From Terrimesophilobacter sp964651535 (GTDB taxonomy: Bacteria; Actinomycetota; Actinomycetes; Actinomycetales; Microbacteriaceae): a DNA stretch of 64,000 bases. Positions within the stretch are counted from its first letter, which is position 1, and each line of letters begins with the position of its first letter. Under the pieces are notes generated by a model, which was not told where the DNA came from, did not search any database, and was given only the letters and a program-made list of their open reading frames with translations. The translations under genes were made by a program, and so were the position numbers. The stretch is from the NCBI GenBank assembly GCA_964651535.1, contig CAZYYE010000001.1, positions 248,001 to 312,000 on the forward strand, written 5' to 3'. This document shows positions 17,872 to 25,712 of this stretch, one piece after another.

Positions 17872-18833
17872 GCGCAATCTCCGGATCGGTCGAACACGCG
17901 AGCAGCGCAGCGGGCGGTCGGGACTCTGCTCGCAAGAAGGACCCTGCACGCAACCGCGTCGTCGTTTTCGGCGACGTCATCGACGACATCGTCGTTGTTC
18001 CCGATGGGCCAATTCGTCGGGACACCGACACGCCGAGTTCGATCCGCAACCGGGCAGGCGGTTCGGCGGCCAACGCGGCATCCTGGCTGGCCGACCTGGG
18101 TGCCGAGGTGGATTTCGTCGGGCGCGTCGCGGCCGAAGACGTGCCCCGCCACAGCGCGATCCTGGAAGCTTTCGGTGTCACTCCGCACCTCATCGGCGAC
18201 ACCGAGCACCCGACCGGGACGATCGTCGTGCTCGTGGACGGCAACAATCGCAGCATGCTCACCGAGCGCGGCGCGAACGCGTGGCTGTCCGCGGATGACG
18301 TGGGAGACGAGCTCCTGGACCATGCGTCGGTCGTCCACTTCACGGGCTATAGCGTCTTCGACAGCGCGGACCACTTGCCGGTGCGCAGACTCATCGAACG
18401 CGCTGCGGCTCGGGGAGTTGCCGTGAGTGTGGATCCGGCATCCGCGGGAAACCTCGACGATTTCGGCAGCGAAGAGTTCTTCGAGGTCATCGCCGGTGCG
18501 GGCATCCTGTTCCCCAACTTCGAGGAAGGGCGCGTGCTGACCGGCCTCGACGGCCCGGAGGAGATCGCCGCCGCGCTCGCCGCGCGAGTGCCGCTCGTGG
18601 CGCTCACACTCGGCACGGACGGCGTGGTGGTCGCGCAGCGCGGACAGGAGCCGGTGCGGGTGGCGGCGCAGGAGTCTGCGATTGTCGACCCGACGGGCGC
18701 GGGGGACTCGTTCACCGCGGGCTTTCTCGCGTCCTGGATCACGGGAGCGGATGCCGTCGCGTCGGCGAAGGCCGGAGTGAAAGTCGCTGCGCGTGCCGTC
18801 GCCACCGTCGGGGGCCGACCGCCGAAACTTTAG
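17868..18833 (+). CDS. PfkB-family carbohydrate kinase, probable pseudouridine kinase
   Basis: A 321-residue ribokinase-fold kinase. The N-terminal VFGDVIDDIVVVP precedes the substrate loop RNRAGGSAANAASWLADLG, and the C-terminal DPTGAGDSFTAGF carries the catalytic Asp and anion hole. The start is GTG 17868 within the psuG stop; a longer upstream frame is a shadow of psuG. Coupling to psuG makes pseudouridine the likely substrate (PsuK role), giving the phosphate that PsuG cleaves. A ribokinase or other sugar kinase remains possible. Confidence 0.88.
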   Translation: MSAISGSVEHASSAAGGRDSARKKDPARNRVVVFGDVIDDIVVVPDGPIRRDTDTPSSIRNRAGGSAANAASWLADLGAEVDFVGRVAAEDVPRHSAILEAFGVTPHLIGDTEHPTGTIVVLVDGNNRSMLTERGANAWLSADDVGDELLDHASVVHFTGYSVFDSADHLPVRRLIERAAARGVAVSVDPASAGNLDDFGSEEFFEVIAGAGILFPNFEEGRVLTGLDGPEEIAAALAARVPLVALTLGTDGVVVAQRGQEPVRVAAQESAIVDPTGAGDSFTAGFLASWITGADAVASAKAGVKVAARAVATVGGRPPKL

Positions 18834-18862
18834 CGCTTTCCTTTTCGCAGCCTCGGCACGAC

Positions 18863-18898
18863 AGAGGGCCCGTCGCAGAGGCTAGCGACGGGCCCTCT
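18863..18898. terminator. Strong bidirectional hairpin terminator
   Basis: A perfect 14-bp stem (AGAGGGCCCGTCGC with GCGACGGGCCCTCT) and an 8-nt loop, 30 nt after the kinase stop. T-rich bases follow on the plus side (TCTTCCCTTG). Confidence 0.85.
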
Positions 18899-18984
18899 TC
18901 CCTTGCACCAAGAGTGTCCTGCAATCACATTCCGCAGAGACTGCCACAGCAAACAACCTCTGCACTAGAACTATATAACGGTTA

Positions 18985-19020
18985 GGTAACGGGCGCTAGT
19001 TATACTTCCGTTATCTTTTT
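18985..19020 (+). terminator. Second hairpin with T-tract
   Basis: GGTAACGG (18985-18992) and CCGTTATC (19008-19015) make an 8-bp stem with one G-U pair, followed directly by five T. It lies 90 nt beyond the strong terminator in an AT-rich stretch without a gene. The TAACGG hexamer also occurs at 18977-18982. It could end a short plus-strand transcript that starts after 18900. Confidence 0.5.
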
Positions 19021-19069
19021 GCGAGTTTTCGCACGCAACGCACAGAATCGCCGAACAGTGGCGAAATCG

Positions 19070-19861
19070 TCAACCGCGACGGGTGCCCACGACGACAGTG
19101 GTGTGAAACTGGACGGACGTCACGATGCGAGAGGCGAGCCCCGCCGCCGTGATGATCTCGGATGCCGCCAACGCCTGATCGTCCCCGGTTTCGAAGAACA
19201 AGTGGCCGCCGTGCGCGAGCCACAGGGGCGCCTCTGCGGCGACGCGGCGCAGCACGTCGAGCCCGTCGGCGCCGCCATCCAGCGTGACGAGCGGCTCGAA
19301 GTCTCGCGCTTCCGGCGGCAGAAGCGAAAGCGCCTCCGTGGGGACGTACGGCACGTTCGCGGTGAGGATGTCCACGCGGCCGCGCAGCGCATCCGGGAGC
19401 GGATCGAACAGGTCGCCCTCGTACGCGCGCCCGCCGAACACGGCGAAGTTCTGCGTCGCATTGCGCACGGCGACAGGGTCGATGTCCGCGGCGGACAGGT
19501 CGGCGCCGTCGATGGCCGAACTGATCGCGATGCCCACCGCCCCGCATCCGCAGCACAAGTCGAGCACGGTCGCGCCCGAGACGGCGTGCGCGATCGCCTC
19601 GCGGACCAGGAACTCGGTGCGCTTTCGGGGAACAAACACGCCGGGCTCTATGGCGATGCGCAGCCCGAAGAACTCGACCCAACCGAGAAGGTATTCGAGC
19701 GGCGTGCCGTCGATGCGGCGCGCGCTCAGCTCCGCCAGTTCGCCTGGCGAATCCGTGGCAGCGGCGAGGAGGCGCGCCTCATCCTCGGCGAAGACGCAGC
19801 CCGCAGCCCGCAGTTGGGCGACGAGCGACTCCGTCTCGGCAGGCGAGAGCTGCACGGCCAT
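19070..19861 (-). CDS. Putative protein N5-glutamine methyltransferase (PrmC/HemK-like)
   Basis: A 263-residue SAM-dependent methyltransferase. The SAM motif VLDLCCGCGAVGIAI is near residue 105 and the acidic ADIDP follows. The substrate motif reads TANVPYVPTEA, where the classic PrmC motif is NPPY. The N-terminal helical region and the TPLEYLLGWVEF segment match PrmC proteins, which methylate the GGQ glutamine of release factors. The NVPY form is seen in actinobacterial paralogues often called putative, so the substrate is less certain. Confidence 0.82.
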   Translation of the reverse strand: MAVQLSPAETESLVAQLRAAGCVFAEDEARLLAAATDSPGELAELSARRIDGTPLEYLLGWVEFFGLRIAIEPGVFVPRKRTEFLVREAIAHAVSGATVLDLCCGCGAVGIAISSAIDGADLSAADIDPVAVRNATQNFAVFGGRAYEGDLFDPLPDALRGRVDILTANVPYVPTEALSLLPPEARDFEPLVTLDGGADGLDVLRRVAAEAPLWLAHGGHLFFETGDDQALAASEIITAAGLASRIVTSVQFHTTVVVGTRRG

Positions 19862-19885
19862 GGGCCTCCATCCGTTGCCGACAGC

Positions 19886-20596
19886 CTAGAAGTCGGGGGA
19901 TGGAGTGGTCGCGCGGCGCACCGAGACATCGGCGTGGGAATCGTAGCGGTACCCCACGCCGCGCACCGTCCGCACGATGTCTTCATATGCGCCGAGCTTC
20001 GAGCGGAGCCGCCGCACATGCACGTCGATCGTGCGCTCGTTCGGGATGTCGGCGTCGCTTTCGCCCCAGATGCCGTGAATGAGTTCCGTGCGCGCGACCG
20101 TGCGGCCTTCGCGGGCCACGAGGAAGTGCAGCAACTCGAACTCGGTGTACGTGAGCGGTGCGGTGGCCTCGTCGATCGTGACGCGTTTGCGCGACAAGTC
20201 GACGACGACGCCGTCAAGCGGGCTCTCTTCGGATTGTTCGTCCTGGCGGTGGCGGGCCAGCGCGGCGGGATCCTGGAGCGCAAGGCGCACGACGTCCACG
20301 TCCCTGCCGCCGGACGCGCGGGGCGCGAGAGCGACGGCAGCATAGGTTTCTGCGGCAGGGGCGAGTTCGGCGGTGAGAGTGCGAAGTGCCGCGACGATCG
20401 AACCAAGGTCGGTTCCTGCCGCTGCGGCTTTCGCTTCGTCTAGGCCGACATAGAGCACGAACCCTCTGGCCTCGGGGCCATCGGGCACAGCGCGGATGCG
20501 GCTAAGTGTCGGTTTGTCGTCCTGTTCGGTCACCGCGTGCAGCGGCCTCGGATCAGGAAGGTGGGTACGGTCGAGTTCAAGAGTGGCGAGTGACAT
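19886..20596 (-). CDS. OmpR-type winged-helix transcriptional regulator without receiver
   Basis: A 236-residue protein. The C-terminal 100 residues are a typical Trans_reg_C domain (LTYTEFELLHFLV, RTVARTELIHGIWG, RTIDVHVRRLRSKLG, IVRTVRGVGYRY). The N-terminal half is not a receiver: no phospho-Asp site is visible, and it reads as a degenerate alpha/beta domain. It therefore probably works without a histidine kinase. The upstream region of about 390 nt contains a separate candidate promoter and small ORF. Confidence 0.88.
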   Translation of the reverse strand: MSLATLELDRTHLPDPRPLHAVTEQDDKPTLSRIRAVPDGPEARGFVLYVGLDEAKAAAAGTDLGSIVAALRTLTAELAPAAETYAAVALAPRASGGRDVDVVRLALQDPAALARHRQDEQSEESPLDGVVVDLSRKRVTIDEATAPLTYTEFELLHFLVAREGRTVARTELIHGIWGESDADIPNERTIDVHVRRLRSKLGAYEDIVRTVRGVGYRYDSHADVSVRRATTPSPDF

Positions 20597-20749
20597 GGTG
20601 TCTAATCCCAGTGGATCGGGTGAAGGCCCTCTAATGGGGAGGATCCGCCTTCGGTAACTTCTTAGCGTGGCGAATGTTCGATCGCGATGAGGATCGGCAT
20701 CCGGGAACCGTGCGCCTTGCGGCGGGCGGTTCGGCGAGAGGTTGGCCGA

Positions 20750-20881
20750 TTAGGCACACATTCGACAACACGCAGCGGCGCGGGGCGCGGCGGCGGGATG
20801 AACGGCAGCACTGGCTGGCATCATCATGCCAGCAGCCCCTGGAGCCTCAAAGGAGGTCGGGGTGTGCTCGTTCGCAGTCAT
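20750..20881 (-). CDS. Candidate leaderless 43-residue ORF ending in a Cys-rich tail
   Basis: It begins at ATG 20881, exactly where a transcript from the promoter at 20888-20917 would start, and encodes 43 residues with MMMP in the middle and ACCRMCA at the end. There is no Shine-Dalgarno sequence, as expected of a leaderless actinobacterial mRNA. The Cys-rich end is compatible with a regulatory leader peptide or a metal/thiol-binding microprotein. It lies between upp and the winged-helix gene on their strand. Coding status is unproven. The rest of 20597-20990 shows no other gene. Confidence 0.35.
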   Translation of the reverse strand: MTANEHTPTSFEAPGAAGMMMPASAAVHPAAAPRAAACCRMCA

Positions 20882-20887
20882 AGTGCA

Positions 20888-20917
20888 ACTATCTTGCACG
20901 GACGCAAGATTTGTCAA
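20888..20917 (-). promoter_or_regulatory. Promoter with internal operator-like palindrome
   Basis: On the minus strand TTGACA (20917-20912) and GATAGT (20893-20888) are 18 nt apart. Between and partly over them lies a perfect inverted repeat, ATCTTGC (20891-20897) and GCAAGAT (20904-20910), with a 6-nt centre. A repressor bound there would block both promoter elements. The regulator is unknown. Confidence 0.5.
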
Positions 20918-20943
20918 ACTCGTGGCGAAAACGTAACCGACCC

Positions 20944-20980
20944 GCTCCCTGAGGAGGCCGCTGGCCGTCTCGAAGGGATC
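20944..20980. repeat. Palindromic repeat element downstream of upp
   Basis: The outer arms are GCTCCCTGAGGA and GTCTCGAAGGGATC, with an inner stem GGCC/GGCC around GCT. It is the same family as the copies at 24995 and 30764. It lies just beyond the upp stop and can act as a terminator. Confidence 0.75.
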
Positions 20981-20990
20981 GCGAAGTCCC

Positions 20991-21626
20991 TCAGCCGACG
21001 GTGCCGTAGAGCCGGTCGCCCGCATCCCCGAGGCCCGGCACGATGTACCCGACGTCGTTGAGTTTCTCGTCCAGAGCCCCGAGAACGATCGTGACATCCC
21101 GACCCTCGGTGGCTTTCTCGATCGCCGCAAGTCCTTCCGGGGCGCCGAGGATGCAGATCGCGGTCACGTCGACGGCACCGCGGTCGAACAGGTAGGTGAT
21201 GGCGGCGAGCAGCGATCCGCCCGTCGCGAGCATGGGGTCGAGCACGAAGCACTGCCGGTCGGAGAGATCCTCCGGGAGCCGCTCGGCGTACGTCGTGGGC
21301 TGCAGCGTCTCTTCGTTGCGCACCATCCCCAGGAACCCCACTTCGGCGGTGGGGACGAGCTTGACCATGCCTTCGAGCATCCCGAGCCCCGCGCGCAGAA
21401 TGGGGACGACGAGGGGACGCGGTTTGCTGATCGCGAGACCTTGCGCATCGGCGACGGGCGTGCGCACGGTCACTTTCTCCACGTGAACATTGCGCGTCGC
21501 TTCGTAGGCGAGCAGGGTGACAAGTTCTTCGGTGAGCGCCCGGAACACCGGCGACGGCGTCTTCTCGTCGCGAAGAACCGTGAGTTTGTGGGTGATGAGC
21601 GGGTGATCGGCAACGTGGACTCGCAT
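20991..21626 (-). CDS. upp: Uracil phosphoribosyltransferase
   Basis: A 211-residue cytoplasmic enzyme making UMP from uracil and PRPP. Signatures are the N-terminal VADHPLITHKLTVLRD, PRPLVVPILRAGLGM, the PRPP loop VLDPMLATGGSLLAA, and the C-terminal LNDVGYIVPGLGDAGDRLYGT that closes the uracil site. The length is normal. It is divergent from tadA with 34 nt between the chosen starts. It could use the uracil released by PsuG (pathway inference). Confidence 0.97.
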   Translation of the reverse strand: MRVHVADHPLITHKLTVLRDEKTPSPVFRALTEELVTLLAYEATRNVHVEKVTVRTPVADAQGLAISKPRPLVVPILRAGLGMLEGMVKLVPTAEVGFLGMVRNEETLQPTTYAERLPEDLSDRQCFVLDPMLATGGSLLAAITYLFDRGAVDVTAICILGAPEGLAAIEKATEGRDVTIVLGALDEKLNDVGYIVPGLGDAGDRLYGTVG

Positions 21627-21660
21627 AGGCTCAATCTACTTGACGGCGGAGGTGGTGACG

Positions 21661-22113
21661 GTGGCGAATTTCGACGAGTGGATGGCGGAGGCGCTCATCG
21701 AGGCCGCCGCGTGCCTTGAGACGGGCGACGTGCCGGTAGGCGCTCTCGTGATCTCGGCCGAGGGCGACGTGATCGGGCGGGGCCGCAATGAGCGCGAGCT
21801 CACGGGGGATCCGACCGCGCACGCTGAGGTGCTCGCGATCCGTGCAGCCGCAGACGCAATGGGCACCTGGCAGCTCGCCGGAACCACGCTCGTCGTCACT
21901 CTCGAGCCGTGCGCGATGTGCGCTGGCGCGATTCTGCAGGCGCGCATCCCCGTCGTCGCGTTCGGCGCGTGGGATGAGAAGGCGGGGGCGGCCGGCAGCG
22001 TGAACGACCTGCTGCGTGACCGCCGGCTACCGCACCGCGTCGAGGTGCATGCGGGCATCCGCGAGGCGGAGAGCGCCGAACTTCTCAAATCCTTCTTCGC
22101 TGCCCGCCGCTAG
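21661..22113 (+). CDS. tadA: tRNA-specific adenosine-34 deaminase
   Basis: A 150-residue zinc deaminase that converts A34 to inosine in tRNA-Arg(ACG), the tRNA present at 9151. The active-site motifs are TAHAEVLAI (zinc His and catalytic Glu) and EPCAMCAGAI (two zinc Cys). GTG 21661 is chosen because GGAGG lies 8 nt upstream; a TTG at 21640 would add seven residues. The Asp/Leu-rich tail and length match TadA. Confidence 0.94.
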   Translation: MANFDEWMAEALIEAAACLETGDVPVGALVISAEGDVIGRGRNERELTGDPTAHAEVLAIRAAADAMGTWQLAGTTLVVTLEPCAMCAGAILQARIPVVAFGAWDEKAGAAGSVNDLLRDRRLPHRVEVHAGIREAESAELLKSFFAARR

Positions 22114-22118
22114 CTCGC

Positions 22119-22210
22119 TTTCATTATTCAGGAGGTTGTGTGACTAGACCTCCTGAATAATGAAAGTCAGGCTGTCCGAGTCACACAACCTCCTGAATAA
22201 TGAAAGTCAG
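22119..22210. repeat. Nested inverted/direct repeat able to form two alternative hairpins
   Basis: A perfect 27-bp inverted repeat (22119-22145 with 22179-22205) flanks a third copy of its inner part. A 23-bp direct repeat (22148-22170 and 22188-22210) contains CCTCCTGAATAATGAAAG. The left arm can therefore pair with the near copy (18-bp stem, 11-nt loop) or the far copy. It sits between convergent tadA and the amidotransferase gene, and the amidotransferase stop codon lies inside it. A role as bidirectional terminator is likely; the duplicated arm is unusual. Confidence 0.85.
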
Positions 22211-22923
22211 CGGGGGAGGGTGGCGAGCCACTCGCCGAACATGAGCCGGGACGCGGCCTCCATGGGCGGGTTGTGGATTCGGCCGAGCTCGCGCCACTCG
22301 TCGGCATCGACATTGTTCGTCTCGAAAAGTTCGCGGGAGCCCAGCGTCCACGCTTCGTGCATCTCGTCGGTGACCTCGGGGTGGAACTGCACGGCGAGCG
22401 CGTAGTCCCCGATCGAATATGCCTCATTCGGGTACGCCGTCGACGTGCCGAGCAGCGTAGCCTCCTCCGGCAGCGTGTAGTGGTCGCTGTGCCACACGAG
22501 CATCCCAACCCCCTGGATGTGCCGCAGGGGGGAGGCGAGTCCCGCTTCCGTCAACTGGATGTCCTGGTAGCCGAGATCCGGCTTGTCGCCTTTGTAGTTG
22601 CGGGCGCCGAATGCGCCGGCCATGAGCTGCGCGCCGAGGCACACCCCGAATGTCGGCTTGTTCGCCTCAACGCGCGCCCGGATGAACCGCATTTCGTCGG
22701 CCAGATGCGGATACTCCTCGACCTGGTAGGCACCCTTCTCGCCGCCGAGCACGATGACGAGCTCGCCGTCCTCCGGGTCGAGCGCCGACACATCGGCTGT
22801 CGCGACGTCGACAGTGTGAATGTCGTATCCGTGCTCCTCGAGCACGGGCTCAAGGTTGCCGAGGGTGATGTCGTCGTCGTGCTGGAACACTATGGCGCGC
22901 TTGCGCGCAACGTCCGCCGTCAA
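22207..22923 (-). CDS. Class I glutamine amidotransferase (GuaA N-domain-like)
   Basis: A 238-residue stand-alone amidotransferase domain that hydrolyses glutamine. The nucleophile is in FGVCLGAQLMAGAFG and the His/Glu pair in AVQFHPEVTDEM. Start TTG 22923 overlaps the stop of the CDF gene (TTGA), so the two are coupled. There is no synthetase domain in this window, and the acceptor enzyme is unknown. Many such proteins are only labelled GMP-synthase-like. Confidence 0.88.
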   Translation of the reverse strand: MTADVARKRAIVFQHDDDITLGNLEPVLEEHGYDIHTVDVATADVSALDPEDGELVIVLGGEKGAYQVEEYPHLADEMRFIRARVEANKPTFGVCLGAQLMAGAFGARNYKGDKPDLGYQDIQLTEAGLASPLRHIQGVGMLVWHSDHYTLPEEATLLGTSTAYPNEAYSIGDYALAVQFHPEVTDEMHEAWTLGSRELFETNNVDADEWRELGRIHNPPMEAASRLMFGEWLATLPR

Positions 22924-23882
22924 TCCGACCCCTTGATCACGAACAGATCGGTGGGCGGGTTGCCCTTGTTCGGGCTGTGATAAATGTCGGGTTCGATGTA
23001 GATCACGCGAGCGACCGGCACCGCCTTCCGTACCCTGACTTCGAGCGCATTGATCGCCGCGGCAACCTCGCTGAGTTTCTTCTTCGGAGAAAACGCGACC
23101 TTCGCGGCGACGAGAAGCTCTTCGGGGCCGAGATACAACGTCCTCAGGTGAATGAGCGCCTCCACTTGCGGGTCGGCATTGATGGCGTCGCGGATGGCTT
23201 CCGTGTCTGCCGGCCGCGCACCTTCGCCGACGAGCAGGCTTTTCGTTTCGATGCCGAGGATGACGGCCACCAGAACGAGGAGCGCCCCGATGGCGAGGGT
23301 GCCGATCGCATCCCACATGGTGTCGCCGGTGATGACGGTGAGGCCGACGCCGAGGAATGCGAACACGAGTCCGGTGAGGGCCGCAATATCCTCCAACAGC
23401 ACGACGGGAAGTTCCGGCGCTTTCGCGTGGCGGATGAACTGGATCCAGGTCTCTTTGCCGCGAACCTTGTTCGACTCCTTCACGGCGGTGCGCAGAGAGA
23501 AGGATTCAAGCACGATGGCCACGACGAGGACGGTCAGCGGCACCAAAGCGTTGGTCAGTTCGTGAGGGTGGGAGAGCTTGTTCACTCCCTCGTAGATGGA
23601 GAACACGCCGCCGATGCTGAACAGGATGATGGAGACGACGAACGCGTACACGAACCGTTCGCGTCCGTATCCGAACGGATGCTCGGCATCCGCTTTACGT
23701 TTGGCCTGACGCGCGCCGAGCAGAAGCAGCCCCTGATTGCCGGAGTCGGCGACGGAGTGCACTGCCTCGGCGAGCATCGACGCGGAACCGGAAATCGCCC
23801 AGGCGATGAACTTGGCGATCGCAATTCCCAGATTGGCGAGAAGAGCGGCGATGATCGCCCGTTTGCCGCCGCTCGCGCTCAC
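22920..23882 (-). CDS. Cation diffusion facilitator family transporter
   Basis: A 320-residue efflux transporter for divalent metals such as Zn, Co or Mn in exchange for protons. It has about six membrane segments, with the metal-site helices including AEAVHSVADSGNQGLLLLG (His/Asp site) and DIAALTGLVFAFLGVG. A cytoplasmic C-terminal domain runs from about residue 210 (VEALIHLRTLYLGPEEL). Metal specificity cannot be read safely. It is coupled to the amidotransferase downstream. Confidence 0.92.
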   Translation of the reverse strand: MSASGGKRAIIAALLANLGIAIAKFIAWAISGSASMLAEAVHSVADSGNQGLLLLGARQAKRKADAEHPFGYGRERFVYAFVVSIILFSIGGVFSIYEGVNKLSHPHELTNALVPLTVLVVAIVLESFSLRTAVKESNKVRGKETWIQFIRHAKAPELPVVLLEDIAALTGLVFAFLGVGLTVITGDTMWDAIGTLAIGALLVLVAVILGIETKSLLVGEGARPADTEAIRDAINADPQVEALIHLRTLYLGPEELLVAAKVAFSPKKKLSEVAAAINALEVRVRKAVPVARVIYIEPDIYHSPNKGNPPTDLFVIKGSD

Positions 23883-23927
23883 TTGTCACCTCGATTAGCT
23901 CTCACGCGTCAATCCTAGGATGGTTCC

Positions 23928-24758
23928 ATGGATACTTTCCCTGCCGTTGCGATCCTCGGCGCCGGTGCGATGGGCGGTGCGATCCTTTCCGGGCTGCGCG
24001 CGCCCGGCAAAGTCGTGGACGGTGGAATTCGCGTGACGAACCGCACGGAAGCCAAAGCTGCCCCTCTCCGCGGTGCGGGTGTGACAAGTTTCGCCACGGA
24101 GTCGGACCCACGGGCGAACGTTGCGGCAGTGAGCGGTGCCCGCATCGTCATCCTCGGTGTCAAACCCGCGATGGTTCCGGATCTCCTGCACGAAATCGCG
24201 GATGCGCTCGAACCGGGCACGATCGTCGTGAGTGTCGCGGCCGGCGTCACGATCGCAACCATGGAGGCGGCCCTGCCTACGTCGGCTGCCGTGCTGAGGG
24301 CCATGCCGAACACTCCGGCGATCGTCGGCCGGGCTGTCACCGGCCTGAGCGCGGGCACGAGGTCGACGCCCGACGAACTGGATCTTGTGCGGCACCTGTT
24401 CGAAACCGTGGGAACGGTCGTGGTGGTGCCGGAGTCGAAGATCGACGCGCTCAGCACGATCTCGGGGTCCGGACCCGCATACGTGTTCTATCTCATCGAG
24501 CAGCTGACGGCCACGGCCGTGTCGATGGGGTTCAGCGATGCGGATGCCACGACGCTCGTGAACACGACGTTTCTCGGCGCGAGCGAGTTGCTCGCGGCAT
24601 CCGGCAGCTCCCCGGGCGAACTTCGCCGCCAGGTCACGAGCCCGAAAGGGACGACCGAGCGCGCGGTCGCGGAACTGGAGAAAGCCGATCTGAAGGCGAT
24701 CTTCGACCGCGCAACCGCCGCTGCGCTCGCTCGCGCCCGCGAACTCTCCTCAGGGTGA
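23928..24758 (+). CDS. proC: Pyrroline-5-carboxylate reductase
   Basis: A 276-residue enzyme for the last step of proline synthesis. The N-terminal NAD(P) fold begins VAILGAGAMGGAIL. VILGVKPAMV, VLRAMPNTPAIVGR and the substrate/dimer segment TISGSGPAYVFYLIEQLT follow, then VTSPKGTTERAVAELE near the end. Length is typical. It is monocistronic and followed by a repeat array with an assembly gap. Confidence 0.96.
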   Translation: MDTFPAVAILGAGAMGGAILSGLRAPGKVVDGGIRVTNRTEAKAAPLRGAGVTSFATESDPRANVAAVSGARIVILGVKPAMVPDLLHEIADALEPGTIVVSVAAGVTIATMEAALPTSAAVLRAMPNTPAIVGRAVTGLSAGTRSTPDELDLVRHLFETVGTVVVVPESKIDALSTISGSGPAYVFYLIEQLTATAVSMGFSDADATTLVNTTFLGASELLAASGSSPGELRRQVTSPKGTTERAVAELEKADLKAIFDRATAAALARARELSSG

Positions 24759-24764
24759 CGCGCG

Positions 24765-25034
24765 GCTCCCTTCGAGACGCGCTTCGCGCTCCTCAGGGCA
24801 AGCCTTCGAGACGCGCTTCGCGCNNNNNNNNNNNNNNNNNNNNNNNNNNNNNNNNNNNNNNNNNNNNNNNNNNNNNNNNNNNNNNNNNNNNNNNNNNNNN
24901 NNNNNNNNNNNNNNNNNNNNNNNCGCGCTTCGCGCTCCTCAGGGCAAGCCTTCGAGACGCGCTTCGCGCTCCTCAGGGAGCGGCTGTCAGTTTCGCTCCC
25001 TGAGGAACCGACGAAGTCGGTGTCTCGAAGCGAG
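24765..25034. repeat. Tandem 34-bp array plus palindromic element around an assembly gap
   Basis: A 34-bp unit (CCTTCGAGACGCGCTTCGCG followed by CTCCTCAGGGCAAG) repeats on both sides of the N-run. A full palindromic copy (GCTCCCTGAGGA, inner stem ACCGAC/GTCGGT around GAA, GTCTCGAAGCGAGC) ends it at 24995-25034. Copy number is unknown because of the gap. It separates proC from trkA and holds no gene. Confidence 0.85.
24824..24923. other. Assembly gap, 100 N
   Basis: Exactly 100 N inside the tandem array. This is a conventional placeholder length, so the true distance is unknown. Confidence 0.99.
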
Positions 25035-25040
25035 CGACAG

Positions 25041-25712
25041 CTAACTCTGCAGCGCAGAGAACTTTTCGATCGCGCTCGAGTTTCCGCTCACAATGATGAG
25101 GTCGTGGTTCGAGATCACGGTCTCCGCGGTCGCGTACGTGAACTCCGCGCCCGGCGACTTCACTCCGACCACCGTGACCCCGAACTTCTTGCGGATGTCT
25201 GTCTCCGATAGCGGCACCCCGCGAATCGACTTCGGCGGATACATTTTCACCATGGCGAAGTCGTCGTCGAACTCGATGAAGTCGAGCATTCGGCCGGAGA
25301 CGAGGTGAGCGACGCGCTCGCCGGCTTCCGCCTCCGGGTAGATCACGTGGTTCGCGCCGATGCGGGCGAGAATCTTGCCGTGCGACTGGCTGATCGCTTT
25401 TGCCCAAATCTGCTGGATGCCGAGGTCCACGAGGTTCGCGGTGATGAGCACGCTCGCCTCGATCGAGGAGCCGACGGCGACGACGGCGACGGAAAAGTCC
25501 TGTGCGCCGATCTGCCGGAGCGCTTCGATGTTGCGTGCATCGGCCTGCACGGCGTGGGTGACGCGCTCCGACCACTTTTGCACGAGCGCCTGGTTTTCGT
25601 CGACCGCGAGGACCTCGCGGCCGAGCCGATCGAGCTGGCCGGCCGCCCCGGCGCCGAATCGACCCAGGCCGACGACGAGTACTGGCGCATTGTGCGCAAT
25701 TTTCTCAACCAA
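25041..25712 (-). CDS. Potassium-uptake regulatory subunit, TrkA/KtrA family
   Basis: A 223-residue peripheral protein with an N-terminal RCK Rossmann domain (VLVVGLGRFGAGAAGQL, then VDENQALVQ) and a C-terminal TrkA_C domain from about residue 140. It gates the TrkH/KtrB channel in response to nucleotides. TTG 25712 is chosen: GAGAGG lies 7 nt upstream and it overlaps the trkH stop by 8 nt, showing coupling. Confidence 0.93.
   Translation of the reverse strand: MVEKIAHNAPVLVVGLGRFGAGAAGQLDRLGREVLAVDENQALVQKWSERVTHAVQADARNIEALRQIGAQDFSVAVVAVGSSIEASVLITANLVDLGIQQIWAKAISQSHGKILARIGANHVIYPEAEAGERVAHLVSGRMLDFIEFDDDFAMVKMYPPKSIRGVPLSETDIRKKFGVTVVGVKSPGAEFTYATAETVISNHDLIIVSGNSSAIEKFSALQS

Noticed and set aside
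19019..20443. 474-codon plus-strand frame
   Set aside because: It spans two well-supported minus-strand genes (methyltransferase and winged-helix regulator) and has charge-biased shadow composition.
24755..25003. Plus-strand frame running through the N-run
   Set aside because: It consists only of the tandem repeat and unknown bases; there is no coding evidence.
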